A stretch of 64,000 bases of DNA from Anaerolineaceae bacterium (GCA_002702065.1 NZXX01000012.1:1-64000); one strand, 5' to 3'. Shown: positions 8,593-16,752, numbered from the stretch's first letter. The notes: a model not told the origin generated them from the letters alone. Program-made: numbers and translations.

Positions 8593-9024
8593 TTATGACA
8601 ATTGACGCTCTACGTGGTCCTTCAGCCCTTGCAGGACGGTTTCGTAGCCCTGTGCGGTCTGGTCATAACGTTTCTGGCGCACCTCATCTGGCAGCGCCTC
8701 GAACCCGGTTTCGGTGACGGTGACCCGTGTGCCGCCGTTTTCTTCCTCGAGGACGAAGATTGTGTAAATCTGCGTGTCGTGATACTGCGGCTGCGGCGGC
8801 CATAACAGCCTGAACTCATGCGGTGCCTGAATGCCGTCGATGGTGGCCAGCATCAGGTCATCCGGGTCGCCAAATTTGACGGTGGCGCCCACTTCCAGCG
8901 CGGTGATCTCCCAGTAATCGCCACCCCACCACTGCCGGATCTGCTCGGATTCGGTGATCGCCTGCCAGACCCGTTCGCGCGGGGCGTTTATCCAGACGCT
9001 GCGTTTGACGCTGAGAGGTTCCAT
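8593..9024 (-). CDS. SRPBCC / AHSA1-domain protein
   Basis: 143 aa, a single START-like fold domain: VKRSVWINAPRERVWQAITE, IRQWWGGDYWEI, then GGTRVTVTETGFEALPDE and a C-terminal helix containing LQGLKDHVERQL. Such proteins form a hydrophobic cavity; the ligand is unknown. ATG 9024 is just downstream of a good promoter and operator on the minus strand (9039-9088). The ArsR gene follows after about 100 bases, so the two likely form an autoregulated unit. Confidence 0.9.
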   Translation of the reverse strand: MEPLSVKRSVWINAPRERVWQAITESEQIRQWWGGDYWEITALEVGATVKFGDPDDLMLATIDGIQAPHEFRLLWPPQPQYHDTQIYTIFVLEEENGGTRVTVTETGFEALPDEVRQKRYDQTAQGYETVLQGLKDHVERQLS

Positions 9025-9038
9025 AGCTGTCTCTTATT

Positions 9039-9056
9039 TGCAACCGTAAAGTTGCA
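9039..9056 (-). promoter_or_regulatory. Inverted-repeat operator before SRPBCC gene
   Basis: TGCAAC (9039-9044) and GTTGCA (9051-9056) form a perfect 6-base inverted repeat with a 6-base spacer. It begins 3 bases after the -10 box on the transcribed side, where a repressor would block initiation. The ArsR encoded downstream is the likely ligand. Confidence 0.6.
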
Positions 9057-9059
9057 TAT

Positions 9060-9088
9060 AGTATAGAGTGAAATCCATGTTTTTGCAA
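9060..9088 (-). promoter_or_regulatory. Sigma-70-type promoter for SRPBCC-ArsR unit
   Basis: On the minus strand TTGCAA (9088-9083) is separated by exactly 17 bases from TATACT (9065-9060). The expected transcription start falls inside the TGCAAC/GTTGCA operator, about 30 bases before ATG 9024. Confidence 0.65.
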
Positions 9089-9219
9089 TCATGTATTTGC
9101 ACTTGCAGCGGGAATATCAATCCAACCTCAACGAAGAACGGGGATGTGCCAACGCCACCCCAACCCTTCCTGCATGCGGGGCGATGGAGAGGGAGGAAAC
9201 CTGTTTACCTGTGAGAATC

Positions 9220-9253
9220 AAAAAGCGGCATCGCCCGTTTGATACCGCTTTTT
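9220..9253 (-). terminator. Rho-independent terminator of DEAD-box gene
   Basis: AAAAAGCGG (9220-9228) pairs with CCGCTTTTT (9245-9253) around a 16-base loop. Read on the minus strand it gives a stem ending in a T run 22 bases past the helicase stop codon; it would also work in the other direction. Confidence 0.7.
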
Positions 9254-9275
9254 CCCGTTGTGCGTGCGGGTCAGG

Positions 9276-10904
9276 TTAACGCTCGTTCGCGCGCACCAGT
9301 TTCATGGTCTGCCCGCGAATTTTGTAGTGTTGCATCTGGTTCAGCACCGTGTCGACATGGGCGACCGGCACATCCAGATACGTCTCATTCGGCTGAATAT
9401 CAATCGCGCCGATGGCACTGCCGGGGATATTGGCCTTGCTGGCGATGCTGTAGACCACATCACCGGGGCGCAGGCCGTTGGCTCGCCCGACATTCATGCA
9501 CAGCCGGACCATGCCCTTTTCGTGGCTGACAGACCGGCGGCCCAGTTTTTCCTTGCTACGGCGGCGGGGTTGATCATCGCGGCTGGTGGACACGTCTTTG
9601 ATGTCTTCCAGCGGGCGCTGCACCTGCTGGGCACGCAGCGACCGGATCATCCCGGCGGCGACCTGCTCGGCAGAGTAGCCCATCTCGATCAGTTCATCCA
9701 GCAGCGCATCGTCTTCATTTGCGCCGTAGGTGTCGATCTGTTCCAGCAGGCTGGACTTGAAGATGGTTTCGCGGCGCGACAGGACATCTTCGCGGCCCGG
9801 CAGTTTGCTCTTGGTGATCGGCTTGCCAATATGGTCTTCGATCATCTTGAGCAGACGGCGCTGGCGCGGGGTGATAAAGGTAATAGCATCCCCGGAGCGG
9901 CCTGCGCGGGCGGTGCGCCCAATGCGATGCACGTACTCGGTTGCCAGCTGCGGAATGTCGTAATTGACGACATGCGACACATCGGGAATATCGACACCGC
10001 GTGCCATCACATCGGTTGCCACAAGAATGGTCAGGTCGCGGCTGCGGAACCGGCGCAGGATTCGTTCGCGCTCGGCTTGCGACAGATCACCATGAATGGC
10101 TACCGCCGGATAACCGCGTTCGATCAGGGTTTCCGCCAGTTCAGCCGCACCGACTTTGGTCCGGGTGAAGATCAGCGTATTTTTCTGGTCTTCGACTTCC
10201 AGCAGGCGGCACAGGGCGGCGATCTTCTGATTTTCCTGCACGATGTAGTAGCGCTGCGTCACGTTGGTGACGGTGGCTTCTTCCGCTTCGATAGCGATGT
10301 GCAGCGGGTCGTGCATGTACTTGCTTGCCAGCCGCCGGATCGTATCGGTAAAGGTCGCGGAGAACAGGCTGGTCTGGCGTGTGTCGGCGTCGGTGGCGCT
10401 CAGGATAGATTCGATGTCTTCGATGAAGCCCATTTTGAGCATCTCATCAGCTTCATCCAGCACCAGATAGCGCACTTCACTCAGGTCGAGCACGCCCTTC
10501 TGAATCAGGTCGAGTGTGCGGCCCGGTGTGCCCACCACGACCTGCACGCCTTTTTTAATACGACGAATCTGGCGATCGTAGGACTGGCCGCCGTAGATCG
10601 GCAGGACACGCAGGCCCAGCTTGCCGCCATAACGATAAACAGACTCGGCCACCTGAATGGCGAGTTCACGGGTTGGGGTCAGGACCAGCATTTGCAGGCC
10701 GTCGGGAGTCAGCTGCTGGACAGCCGGCAGCGTGAACGCGGCGGTCTTGCCGGTTCCGGTCTGCGCTTGTCCCAGCACATCATGTCCCGCCAGCAGCGCA
10801 GGGATCGCCTGGGCCTGGATGGGGGTTGGCTCCGCATAGCCGATGGAGTCCAACGTTTCGAGGATTACCGGGGCAAGCCCCAGTTCATAGAAGGATTGCG
10901 TCAT
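9276..10904 (-). CDS. DEAD-box ATP-dependent RNA helicase with DbpA-type RNA-binding domain
   Basis: 542 aa. The start is ATG 10904, 5 bases after GGAGT; the open frame to 10976 lacks a ribosome site. Motifs in order: Q-motif region PTPIQAQAIPALLAG, Walker A AQTGTGKT (47-54), PTREL (77-81), TPGR (126-129), DEAD (150-153), SAT, then TLIFTRTK, ARGVDIPDV and HRIGRTARAG of the second RecA domain. A basic linker with RRRSKEKLGRR leads to a C-terminal DbpA-like RNA-binding domain (GMVRLCMNVGRANGLRPGDV), which in relatives recognises rRNA. The likely role is ribosome assembly or structured-RNA remodelling. CsdA/DeaD versus DbpA specificity is not resolved. A terminator follows. Confidence 0.95.
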   Translation of the reverse strand: MTQSFYELGLAPVILETLDSIGYAEPTPIQAQAIPALLAGHDVLGQAQTGTGKTAAFTLPAVQQLTPDGLQMLVLTPTRELAIQVAESVYRYGGKLGLRVLPIYGGQSYDRQIRRIKKGVQVVVGTPGRTLDLIQKGVLDLSEVRYLVLDEADEMLKMGFIEDIESILSATDADTRQTSLFSATFTDTIRRLASKYMHDPLHIAIEAEEATVTNVTQRYYIVQENQKIAALCRLLEVEDQKNTLIFTRTKVGAAELAETLIERGYPAVAIHGDLSQAERERILRRFRSRDLTILVATDVMARGVDIPDVSHVVNYDIPQLATEYVHRIGRTARAGRSGDAITFITPRQRRLLKMIEDHIGKPITKSKLPGREDVLSRRETIFKSSLLEQIDTYGANEDDALLDELIEMGYSAEQVAAGMIRSLRAQQVQRPLEDIKDVSTSRDDQPRRRSKEKLGRRSVSHEKGMVRLCMNVGRANGLRPGDVVYSIASKANIPGSAIGAIDIQPNETYLDVPVAHVDTVLNQMQHYKIRGQTMKLVRANER

Positions 10905-11021
10905 TCTTACTCCATAAAAAACCCTGCTCACGAGGAATCGCGGCAGGGCGAGACTTTCACTCATTTCGGAACCCATATTATACGATGAAATACACCTTCG
11001 ATCAATATCCGGTTTACTGAC

Positions 11022-11660
11022 TCAGTTCCAATCGTATTCGCAGACGTACCAGTGATCGTCGATTTTTTCCTCGACAAACGGATCGTTCTTGCACGGAACG
11101 GTTACACTATCGTTTTCGGCGTATACGATTGGGTGATAAAAATTTTCCAGCGGGTTGAAATGGACCGTTAACCCGGTTTCAGTATTGCGACCCATATAGA
11201 TACAGCCTGCTGCCGAAACGTGCTCAAGAGATTTTGGAGGTAGCACACCGTAACGAGAATTGGGACAGCTTTGTTTCAGCGAATCGCTTCTCGCAAGTTC
11301 GATTGCTGCTTCATAATCAACCCGATACTTGAGGAAGTGAAGTTTTTCGGGTGTGGGTGGTGGTTCGGGTAGCGGAAGTTGGAATGTAAGAACTATTCCT
11401 GTAAAAAGCAAAATGGCAGGGAGAATGCTTCGCTCGTGGTGGATCGATCTCGCCACTACAACAATCAAAACGAAGGAACTGACGATAAGAAGTAGCAAAT
11501 AAGGGCAACAAAGCTCCAGAGCGAATGGGCCTGTTGGACCGCGTGTTCCGCTCACGTACAGCCACCATAACTGCCGGGCGACTGTGACAGCGCACACAGC
11601 GAAACACACAGGCAGCAGTGAGCGAGTATCCTTGAGTCTGAGATAAGATGGCAGTTTCAT
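11022..11660 (-). CDS. Orphan membrane protein, unknown function
   Basis: 212 aa, not recognised. ATG 11660 follows GGGGAACGG. Three hydrophobic segments lie in the first half (around 13-35, 47-70 and 80-97), then a proline-rich joint LPLPEPPPTPEK and a soluble C-terminal domain of about 100 residues containing four cysteines that could form disulfides outside the membrane. The base composition is clearly lower in GC than the flanking genes, and no neighbour gives context, which together hint at acquisition by transfer. The reading frame is intact and has a ribosome site, so I regard it as real. Confidence 0.65.
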   Translation of the reverse strand: MKLPSYLRLKDTRSLLPVCFAVCAVTVARQLWWLYVSGTRGPTGPFALELCCPYLLLLIVSSFVLIVVVARSIHHERSILPAILLFTGIVLTFQLPLPEPPPTPEKLHFLKYRVDYEAAIELARSDSLKQSCPNSRYGVLPPKSLEHVSAAGCIYMGRNTETGLTVHFNPLENFYHPIVYAENDSVTVPCKNDPFVEEKIDDHWYVCEYDWN

Positions 11661-11778
11661 CGACCGTTCCCCGTTTGGAACCGTTACTAAGGATTATACA
11701 TTCCTAGTTGTGATAAACCTGACCGATGGTTGAGAGAGATTAGGCCCTGGTTCGCTGGCATACATATCCATCACGTTA

Positions 11779-11890
11779 AGGTCTTTTTGACGCCGAGGGC
11801 TAAAGCCGCGCGGCTAACTCTAGACCCGCCTGCTTCAGCAAGGCTTAAGGTCTTTTGCCAGCCTGTTGCTTGAGCTGCTGGCGGCGCTTG
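11779..11890. repeat. Dispersed intergenic repeat, copy 1
   Basis: It shares ordered blocks with 39793-39927: GCCGAGGGCTAAAG, then AAAGCCGC(G/A)CGGCTAA, GCCTGCTTCAGCAAGGCT, then CTTTTGC(C/T)AGCC, GTTGCTTGAGC and CTGGC. Copy 1 lacks the filler between the second and third blocks seen in copy 2. The block GCCGCGCGGC is self-complementary, so the element can fold. It occupies most of the 315-base gap 11661-11975, which otherwise holds only the LysM gene's ribosome site. Confidence 0.8.
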
Positions 11891-11975
11891 ATGTCTATTT
11901 GCGCTCTGGTTTGCTGGCGTATTTTATAGGCGTGAAATATACTTAGACAGACTTACTTGCAGGAGGAATCCCCCG

Positions 11976-12644
11976 ATGCGCTATTCGGCTCGTTTGTCCC
12001 TGATTATGACCCTCTTGATTATGATGTTGGCGCTTGGCGCGACAGCCGCTTCCGCCCAGGCGGGAGGGTACATCGTCAGCCGGGGCGACGTCCTCAGCCG
12101 CATCGCACAACAACATGGTGTGACCGTCAACTGTCTGGCCCAGGTGAACCGTATCAACAACCCCAATCTGATCTACGTTGGCCAGGTGCTCAACATCGCG
12201 GCCTGCCAGTCGCAGGGGGGCGGTCAGGCGCAGGTGCCAATGGTCAATCCCGTCAATCCGGCAGCGCCCTCTAACCTCACCCCCAGCAGCTATGTGGTGC
12301 AGCCCGGCGATACACTGGGGCGCATCGCGCAGCGCTATGGCGTCAACGTAAGCTGTCTGGTGCGGGTGAACCAGCTGCCGAACCAGAATGTGATCAAGCG
12401 CGGGCAGGTGCTGCAAATCGACCCGTGTATCCAGCAGGGTGGCGGGATCGCGCCGCTGCCGGTCAGCCAGACGTATGTGGTGCAGCGCGGCGACAAGATG
12501 ATCGATATCGCGGCCCGGTTTGGTGTCGACCTGATGTGCCTCGCCCGTGCCAACCAGATCGCCAGCCCGGGCTATATTTTCACCGGCGAAACGCTGAGGA
12601 TTGACTATAGTTGCGCGTTGTCGGCACAGGCGGCGAACGGCTAG
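11976..12644 (+). CDS. Secreted protein with three LysM domains
   Basis: 222 aa. ATG 11976 follows AGGAGGA (11961-11967). A signal peptide (about 1-28) ends at ASAQA. Three LysM repeats follow: YIVSRGDVLSRIAQQHGV, YVVQPGDTLGRIAQRYGV and YVVQRGDKMIDIAARFGV, separated by Q/G/P-rich linkers. Each repeat carries a cysteine in its middle (NCL, SCL, MCL) and another at its end, giving three probable disulfides, an unusual stabilised LysM form. LysM binds peptidoglycan or related glycans, so this is an extracytoplasmic cell-wall-binding protein with no catalytic domain. The downstream dnaN has its own promoter and is probably unrelated in function. Confidence 0.9.
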   Translation: MRYSARLSLIMTLLIMMLALGATAASAQAGGYIVSRGDVLSRIAQQHGVTVNCLAQVNRINNPNLIYVGQVLNIAACQSQGGGQAQVPMVNPVNPAAPSNLTPSSYVVQPGDTLGRIAQRYGVNVSCLVRVNQLPNQNVIKRGQVLQIDPCIQQGGGIAPLPVSQTYVVQRGDKMIDIAARFGVDLMCLARANQIASPGYIFTGETLRIDYSCALSAQAANG

Positions 12645-12663
12645 GTGCATCACGACTTCGGCG

Positions 12664-12693
12664 TTGTAGAATCGACCATTTGTACGGTATACT
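12664..12693 (+). promoter_or_regulatory. Promoter of dnaN
   Basis: TTGTAG (12664-12669), an 18-base spacer and TATACT (12688-12693) make a sigma-70-type promoter about 45 bases ahead of the dnaN ATG. Confidence 0.55.
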
Positions 12694-12737
12694 CTTGTGA
12701 TATTTTGGGATAAAAGCCGGAGAATTTGGGAAAAACC

Positions 12738-13877
12738 ATGCGCGTAAGTGTCCGACAGGAGAACCTGGCAAAAGGATTGAGCATCGTAGGTCGTGCTGTC
12801 GAAAACCGGCCCACGCTGCCTGTATTAAGCAATGTGTTGTTGAACGCGGAAGATGCCCGGTTGAAGCTGGCCGCAATGGACATGAGCCTGGGCATGAGCA
12901 TCACCTGCTGGATCGGCGCAAAAGTGGACGAGCCGGGTGCCATCACCCTGCCCAAGAATACGCTGGCCGATCTGGTGAACAATCTGTCCCCGGAGCGGGT
13001 GGACCTGACACTGGATAAAACGCACCAGACCGTCAATGTCCGCTGTGGGACGACCGTCTCCAATATTAAAGGCATTGATTCCAGCGAGTTTCCGCTGCTG
13101 CCGGAAGATGGCGGCGGTGATGTGATCGTGTCGGGCCGTACCCTTAAGGACATGATTAACCAGACGGTATTCGCCACCGCCAAAGAGGATAACCGGCCTA
13201 TCCTGACCGGAATTTACACGGAACTGAATGGCAATACGCTGACGATGGCGGCGGCAGACGGTTACCGGCTGGCCGTGCGCACCAGCGAGATCGAGGCGAA
13301 TTTCCCTGAATCCTTCTCGATGGTGATTCCGGGCCGGGCGCTGGCCGAAGTGGCACGCATCATCAGCGAAGAAGACGACGAAATTGGCATCACACTGCCG
13401 GGCGACCGCGACATGGTGCTGTTTCACCTGAAGAACGTGCTGGTGTCCTCGCAGCTGCTGGAAGGGCGCTTCCCGGATTTCGGCGGGGTCATCCCCAAGA
13501 ATTACATTACGCAGACGGTGGTGTACACCAGCGATCTGCTGCGGGCTTGCAAGCGGGCGGCGATTTTCGCGCGTGACTCGGCAGGCAGCGCCCAGATTTT
13601 GATCAAACCGGCTCGCAGCGCCGGGGAACCGGGTGAAGTGGTGATCGCCGGACGCAGTAATGAACGCGGCGATAACACCGGTATGGTCGACGCGTCGGTC
13701 GAAGGCGAAGGGCTGGATGTGTCGCTGAATGTCGAGTATCTCATCGACGTACTGAACGTCATACCGGATGAACGGGTGATTTTGCAGAGCAACGGCGCGA
13801 CCAGCCCCAGCGTGCTGCGGCCCGAAAACCGCGACGATTTTATCCATGTCATCATGCCGATGACGCGCCCCAACTAG
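12738..13877 (+). CDS. dnaN: DNA polymerase III beta subunit (sliding clamp)
   Basis: 379 aa, normal length. This is the ring-shaped homodimeric processivity clamp that tethers DNA polymerase and repair proteins to DNA. It begins MRVSVRQENLAKGLSIVGRA as clamps do; the frame could start at TTG 12726, but ATG 12738 gives the family N-terminus. Typical segments are LPVLSNVLLNAED, AAADGYRLAVRTSEI, LLEGRFPDFGGVIPKNY and the C-terminal VIMPMTRPN close to the usual MPMR ending. dnaA, recF and gyrase genes are absent nearby and no DnaA-box cluster is visible, so the gene appears detached from the classical oriC arrangement. A strong terminator follows. Confidence 0.97.
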   Translation: MRVSVRQENLAKGLSIVGRAVENRPTLPVLSNVLLNAEDARLKLAAMDMSLGMSITCWIGAKVDEPGAITLPKNTLADLVNNLSPERVDLTLDKTHQTVNVRCGTTVSNIKGIDSSEFPLLPEDGGGDVIVSGRTLKDMINQTVFATAKEDNRPILTGIYTELNGNTLTMAAADGYRLAVRTSEIEANFPESFSMVIPGRALAEVARIISEEDDEIGITLPGDRDMVLFHLKNVLVSSQLLEGRFPDFGGVIPKNYITQTVVYTSDLLRACKRAAIFARDSAGSAQILIKPARSAGEPGEVVIAGRSNERGDNTGMVDASVEGEGLDVSLNVEYLIDVLNVIPDERVILQSNGATSPSVLRPENRDDFIHVIMPMTRPN

Positions 13878-13909
13878 CCATAACTCACCCATAATCACAG
13901 GGTATCGAC

Positions 13910-13935
13910 AGAGCAGCCTTCGGGTTGCTCTTTTT
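13910..13935 (+). terminator. Rho-independent terminator after dnaN
   Basis: AGAGCAGCC (13910-13918), TTCG tetraloop and GGTTGCTCT (13923-13931) followed by a T run: a canonical intrinsic terminator 33 bases after the dnaN stop. Confidence 0.9.
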
Positions 13936-13947
13936 GTTTAGATCTGC

Positions 13948-13975
13948 TTGACACTTTGAGCATAGGGGGTATTAT
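13948..13975 (+). promoter_or_regulatory. Promoter of PadR-rhodanese operon
   Basis: Perfect TTGACA (13948-13953), 16-base spacer, TATTAT (13970-13975). The predicted start of transcription lies inside the dyad operator that follows. Confidence 0.75.
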
Positions 13976-14000
13976 CGTTTCCCGATATCGGATTACGATA
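13973..14000 (+). promoter_or_regulatory. 28-base nested dyad operator over the PadR promoter
   Basis: TATCG (13973-13977), then CCGATATCGG (13982-13991), then CGATA (13996-14000) are all symmetric about 13986.5, with 4-base gaps on both sides. The dyad overlaps the -10 box and ends 2 bases before ATG 14003. It is the natural autoregulatory site for the PadR domain encoded just downstream. Confidence 0.7.
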
Positions 14001-14002
14001 CT

Positions 14003-14695
14003 ATGAGCATGCTGCGCGATTTTTTTCTGGGATTTGTCAAAATTCATATTCTGCACCACGCTGCCGGGGAAGCCGTTTACGGCGTCGCCATCATCGCGGA
14101 ACTGCGGCGGCACGGCTATGAACTTAGCCCGGGTACGCTGTATCCGATCCTGCATGCCCTCGAACGCGATGGCTATTTACAGCATCATCAGCAGACGGTG
14201 GCGGGCAAGGTTCGCAAGTACTACACGATTACCGAGGCGGGGCAGGCGGCGCTGGTCGAGGCGAAGCAGAAAATTCGGGAACTGGTGGACGAAGTGATAA
14301 GCGATTCGCCTAATGCTGGCCATGCGGGCGAGACACGAATATCAACGATTCCCAGCCGGGACTATGTGGCACCGCAGGCGCTGCTGCAAATGCTCCATGC
14401 GGTTGACCCGCCGCTGGTGCTGGATGTCCGCAGCGCCGCCGAATATGACGAAGGGCACGTGGCCGGGGCGACCTATATGCCGCATGATCGAGTGTCAGCT
14501 CAGTTGAGTACCTTGCCGCAGCGCCGCCGGATTGTCACCTACTGCAATATGCTTCATCGGGGCCGTTCGCGCGGGGAACGGACAGCGCAGCTGCTGCGCG
14601 AGAACCATTACGATGCGACGGTGCTTGACGGTGGTTTCCCCGCGTGGCAAGCGGCGGGCTTGCCGGTCGAGATGGTCGACACAACAGACACTTAA
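14003..14695 (+). CDS. PadR-type regulator fused to a rhodanese domain
   Basis: 230 aa. Residues 1-100 are a PadR winged helix: EAVYGVAIIAELRRHGYELS, GTLYPILHALERDGYL, then a wing with RKYYTITEAGQAAL and a dimerisation helix. Residues about 120-225 are a rhodanese: LDVRSAAEYDEGHVAGA, active-site cysteine C181 in TYCNMLHRGRSRGER, and LDGGFPAWQAAGLP. Rhodaneses carry persulfide on this cysteine, so the fusion may sense reactive sulfur species and change DNA binding. No ribosome site precedes ATG 14003, which lies about 20 bases after the predicted transcript start. An amino-acid permease follows after 12 bases in the same operon. Confidence 0.9.
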   Translation: MSMLRDFFLGFVKIHILHHAAGEAVYGVAIIAELRRHGYELSPGTLYPILHALERDGYLQHHQQTVAGKVRKYYTITEAGQAALVEAKQKIRELVDEVISDSPNAGHAGETRISTIPSRDYVAPQALLQMLHAVDPPLVLDVRSAAEYDEGHVAGATYMPHDRVSAQLSTLPQRRRIVTYCNMLHRGRSRGERTAQLLRENHYDATVLDGGFPAWQAAGLPVEMVDTTDT

Positions 14696-14707
14696 GAAGG
14701 AGTATGA

Positions 14708-16003
14708 ATGGCGCAGACATCGCAGTCACTCAGGCGTGAGCTGGGCGTTTTTGGTGCGACCATGATGGGGTTGGGGTCGATTTTGGGCACCGGTGTTTTT
14801 GTCAGCATCGGCATCGCCGCCGGGGTCACCGGTCCGTCGGTTATTCTGGCGATTGGTCTGGCTGCGCTGGTTGCGATCTGTAACGGCCTGAACAGCGCGC
14901 AGCTAGCGGCCAATCATGCTGTCAGTGGCGGCACATACGAATATGGCTATAAGTATCTGAATTCGTGGTTTGGCTTTACCGCAGGCTGGATGTTCTTGCT
15001 GGCAAAGTCGGCTTCGGCGGCGACGGCGGCGCTTGGTTTCGGCGGGTATCTGCTCAATCTGCTGGGTGTCGATAGCAATCAGCTGCTTGTTCCGCTAGGG
15101 CTGGGCGCGGTTGTGGTTCTGACGGTGGTGGTGCTCAGTGGTCTGCGGCGCTCCAACGTCACCAATATTGTCATCGTGTCGATCACGCTGCTGGCGCTGG
15201 CCTTGTTTGCGATGGTCGGGCTGCCCCGGTTGGTGGAATCTGGTGCGGGCAATCTGACCCCATTCTTTAGCCAGTCTGGCGATCCGGTTGCCAATCTGCT
15301 GCAAGCGACCGCGCTGATGTTTGTTGCGTACACCGGCTATGGGCGCATCGCGACGATGGGTGAGGAAGTGCGTAATCCGCGCCATGTGATCCCGCGAGCG
15401 ATTATTACGGCCATGCTGCTGACGATGGTCGTGTACATGAGTGTTGCTGTCGTGGGGGTGGGCGCTGTAGGGACCGATCTGCTATCGGGTTCCGCCCAAT
15501 CGCAGGCGGCCCCGCTGGAGATCGCTGCTCGCGAGTTTGGGGTGCCGCTGGTGCCGCAGATTGTGGCGGTGGGTGCGATAACGGCGATGCTCGGTGTATT
15601 GCTTAATCTGATCCTGGGGCTGTCGCGCGTGCTGCTGGCGATGGGCCGCCGCCGGGATATGCCCGCTGCTGCGGCGCGCATCAACGAACAGCATTCAACC
15701 CCCTATGTGGCGGTATTGGTGGTCGGCATCGTGATTGCGCTGCTGGTTCTGGTTGGCAATGTCAAAACCACGTGGTCGTTCAGCGCCTTTACCGTCCTCA
15801 TTTATTACGCCATCACCAATTTGTCATCGCTGCGGTTGAGCGCGGACGAGCGGCTGTACCCCAAGTGGATTGCCTGGATTGGGTTGTCGGCCTGCCTATT
15901 TCTGGCGTTCTGGGTGGATGCTCAAATCTGGCTGATTGGGCTGGGTCTGATCGGGGTGGGGTTGATCTGGCATCTGGTTGCCCGGCAGATGAACACGCGT
16001 TAA
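14708..16003 (+). CDS. APC-superfamily amino-acid permease
   Basis: 431 aa with about twelve membrane helices. ATG 14708 follows AAGGAG (14697-14702) at 5 bases; the alternative ATG 14704 is out of frame. The first helix shows the APC signature MMGLGSILGTGVFVSIGIAA; later come YTGYGRIATMGEEVRNPRHV and FTVLIYYAITNLSSLRL, as in the cationic and broad-specificity amino-acid transporters. The substrate is not determined. It is co-transcribed with the PadR-rhodanese regulator; if that regulator senses sulfur, cysteine or another sulfur compound would be a natural cargo, but this is inference. Confidence 0.9.
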   Translation: MAQTSQSLRRELGVFGATMMGLGSILGTGVFVSIGIAAGVTGPSVILAIGLAALVAICNGLNSAQLAANHAVSGGTYEYGYKYLNSWFGFTAGWMFLLAKSASAATAALGFGGYLLNLLGVDSNQLLVPLGLGAVVVLTVVVLSGLRRSNVTNIVIVSITLLALALFAMVGLPRLVESGAGNLTPFFSQSGDPVANLLQATALMFVAYTGYGRIATMGEEVRNPRHVIPRAIITAMLLTMVVYMSVAVVGVGAVGTDLLSGSAQSQAAPLEIAAREFGVPLVPQIVAVGAITAMLGVLLNLILGLSRVLLAMGRRRDMPAAAARINEQHSTPYVAVLVVGIVIALLVLVGNVKTTWSFSAFTVLIYYAITNLSSLRLSADERLYPKWIAWIGLSACLFLAFWVDAQIWLIGLGLIGVGLIWHLVARQMNTR

Positions 16004-16053
16004 GCATAATAATGGAGGGGCACACCAGACAGCGCGCCCCCGGGGTATGGCAG

Positions 16054-16752
16054 TTAGCTGGCGTTGGCCAGGGCCACGAAGTCGATTTCCAACTGGACGT
16101 CTTCATCGACGCCGGCTACAAACGGCACACTGGGGATCGTCAGGTTGAAGTCCGGATACATGACGGTGGCGACGGCCTCACCCATCAGCGTGGTTTCGTC
16201 GCTGAGCGTGGCGGTGGCATCGAACGTGACCGGCTGTGTGGTTCCGGCGATGGTCAGATCGCCCATGATCTGGAAGCTGAATGTTTCGCCCGTTGCGACC
16301 GTTTCCGGCAGACCCTCAACGGCGCTTGGCTGGAACTCGGCAAATTCGAATTCATCTTCAGCAGATTTTAAAATGAAGCTGCGCAGGGCGCGGTTGCGCT
16401 GGTCGCTGTCGGTGGTTAGCGTGCGCACATTCACGCGGATCGTTCCGATCTCGGTGTTGGCCGGGTTATCAGTGTCGACCGCAATATCCCCGGCGACCTG
16501 ATCCGTCGTGCCAACCACGGTATAGGGTTCGCCGCGCAGCACTTCGTCGATGATGAAGCGGACCGAACTCTGCTCTGGCACGATGCTGAATACAACCGCT
16601 TCGGAGTCCGCAGCAGGGGTGAGTTCCGGGGCGTCAATCGCCTGGCTGGCCTCGCCTGTGCCGGATGTCGTGTTCAGGTAAATCCAGCCGCCACCCACCA
16701 CGGCAACCGCCAGCAAAACCACAATAATTAATCCCATAACCAGACGGTTCAT
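16054..16752 (-). CDS. Membrane-anchored YceI-like protein
   Basis: 232 aa. ATG 16752 follows AGGAGG. A single N-terminal helix (about 5-26) anchors it; an acidic linker follows, then a YceI-like lipocalin fold from about residue 53: FSIVPEQSSVRFIIDE, IRVNVRTLTTDSDQRNRALR, FQIMGDLTIAGTTQPVTFDA and the end DVQLEIDFVALANAS. YceI proteins bind isoprenoids or other amphiphiles in their barrel; the cargo is unknown here. It converges with the permease gene and has its own upstream region shared divergently with a glycosyltransferase. Confidence 0.88.
   Translation of the reverse strand: MNRLVMGLIIVVLLAVAVVGGGWIYLNTTSGTGEASQAIDAPELTPAADSEAVVFSIVPEQSSVRFIIDEVLRGEPYTVVGTTDQVAGDIAVDTDNPANTEIGTIRVNVRTLTTDSDQRNRALRSFILKSAEDEFEFAEFQPSAVEGLPETVATGETFSFQIMGDLTIAGTTQPVTFDATATLSDETTLMGEAVATVMYPDFNLTIPSVPFVAGVDEDVQLEIDFVALANAS

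Noticed and set aside
9091..9279. Small plus-strand frame of 62 codons
   Set aside because: It has no ribosome site, spans a terminator hairpin and repeat-like DNA, and its product has no protein-like pattern.
9258..10988. A 576-codon plus-strand frame across the DEAD-box gene
   Set aside because: It is antisense to a clear helicase and shows no domain and no ribosome site. It is treated as a shadow frame.
12645..12737. Replication origin next to dnaN
   Set aside because: No TTATCCACA-type DnaA boxes cluster and no dnaA, recF or gyrase genes flank it.
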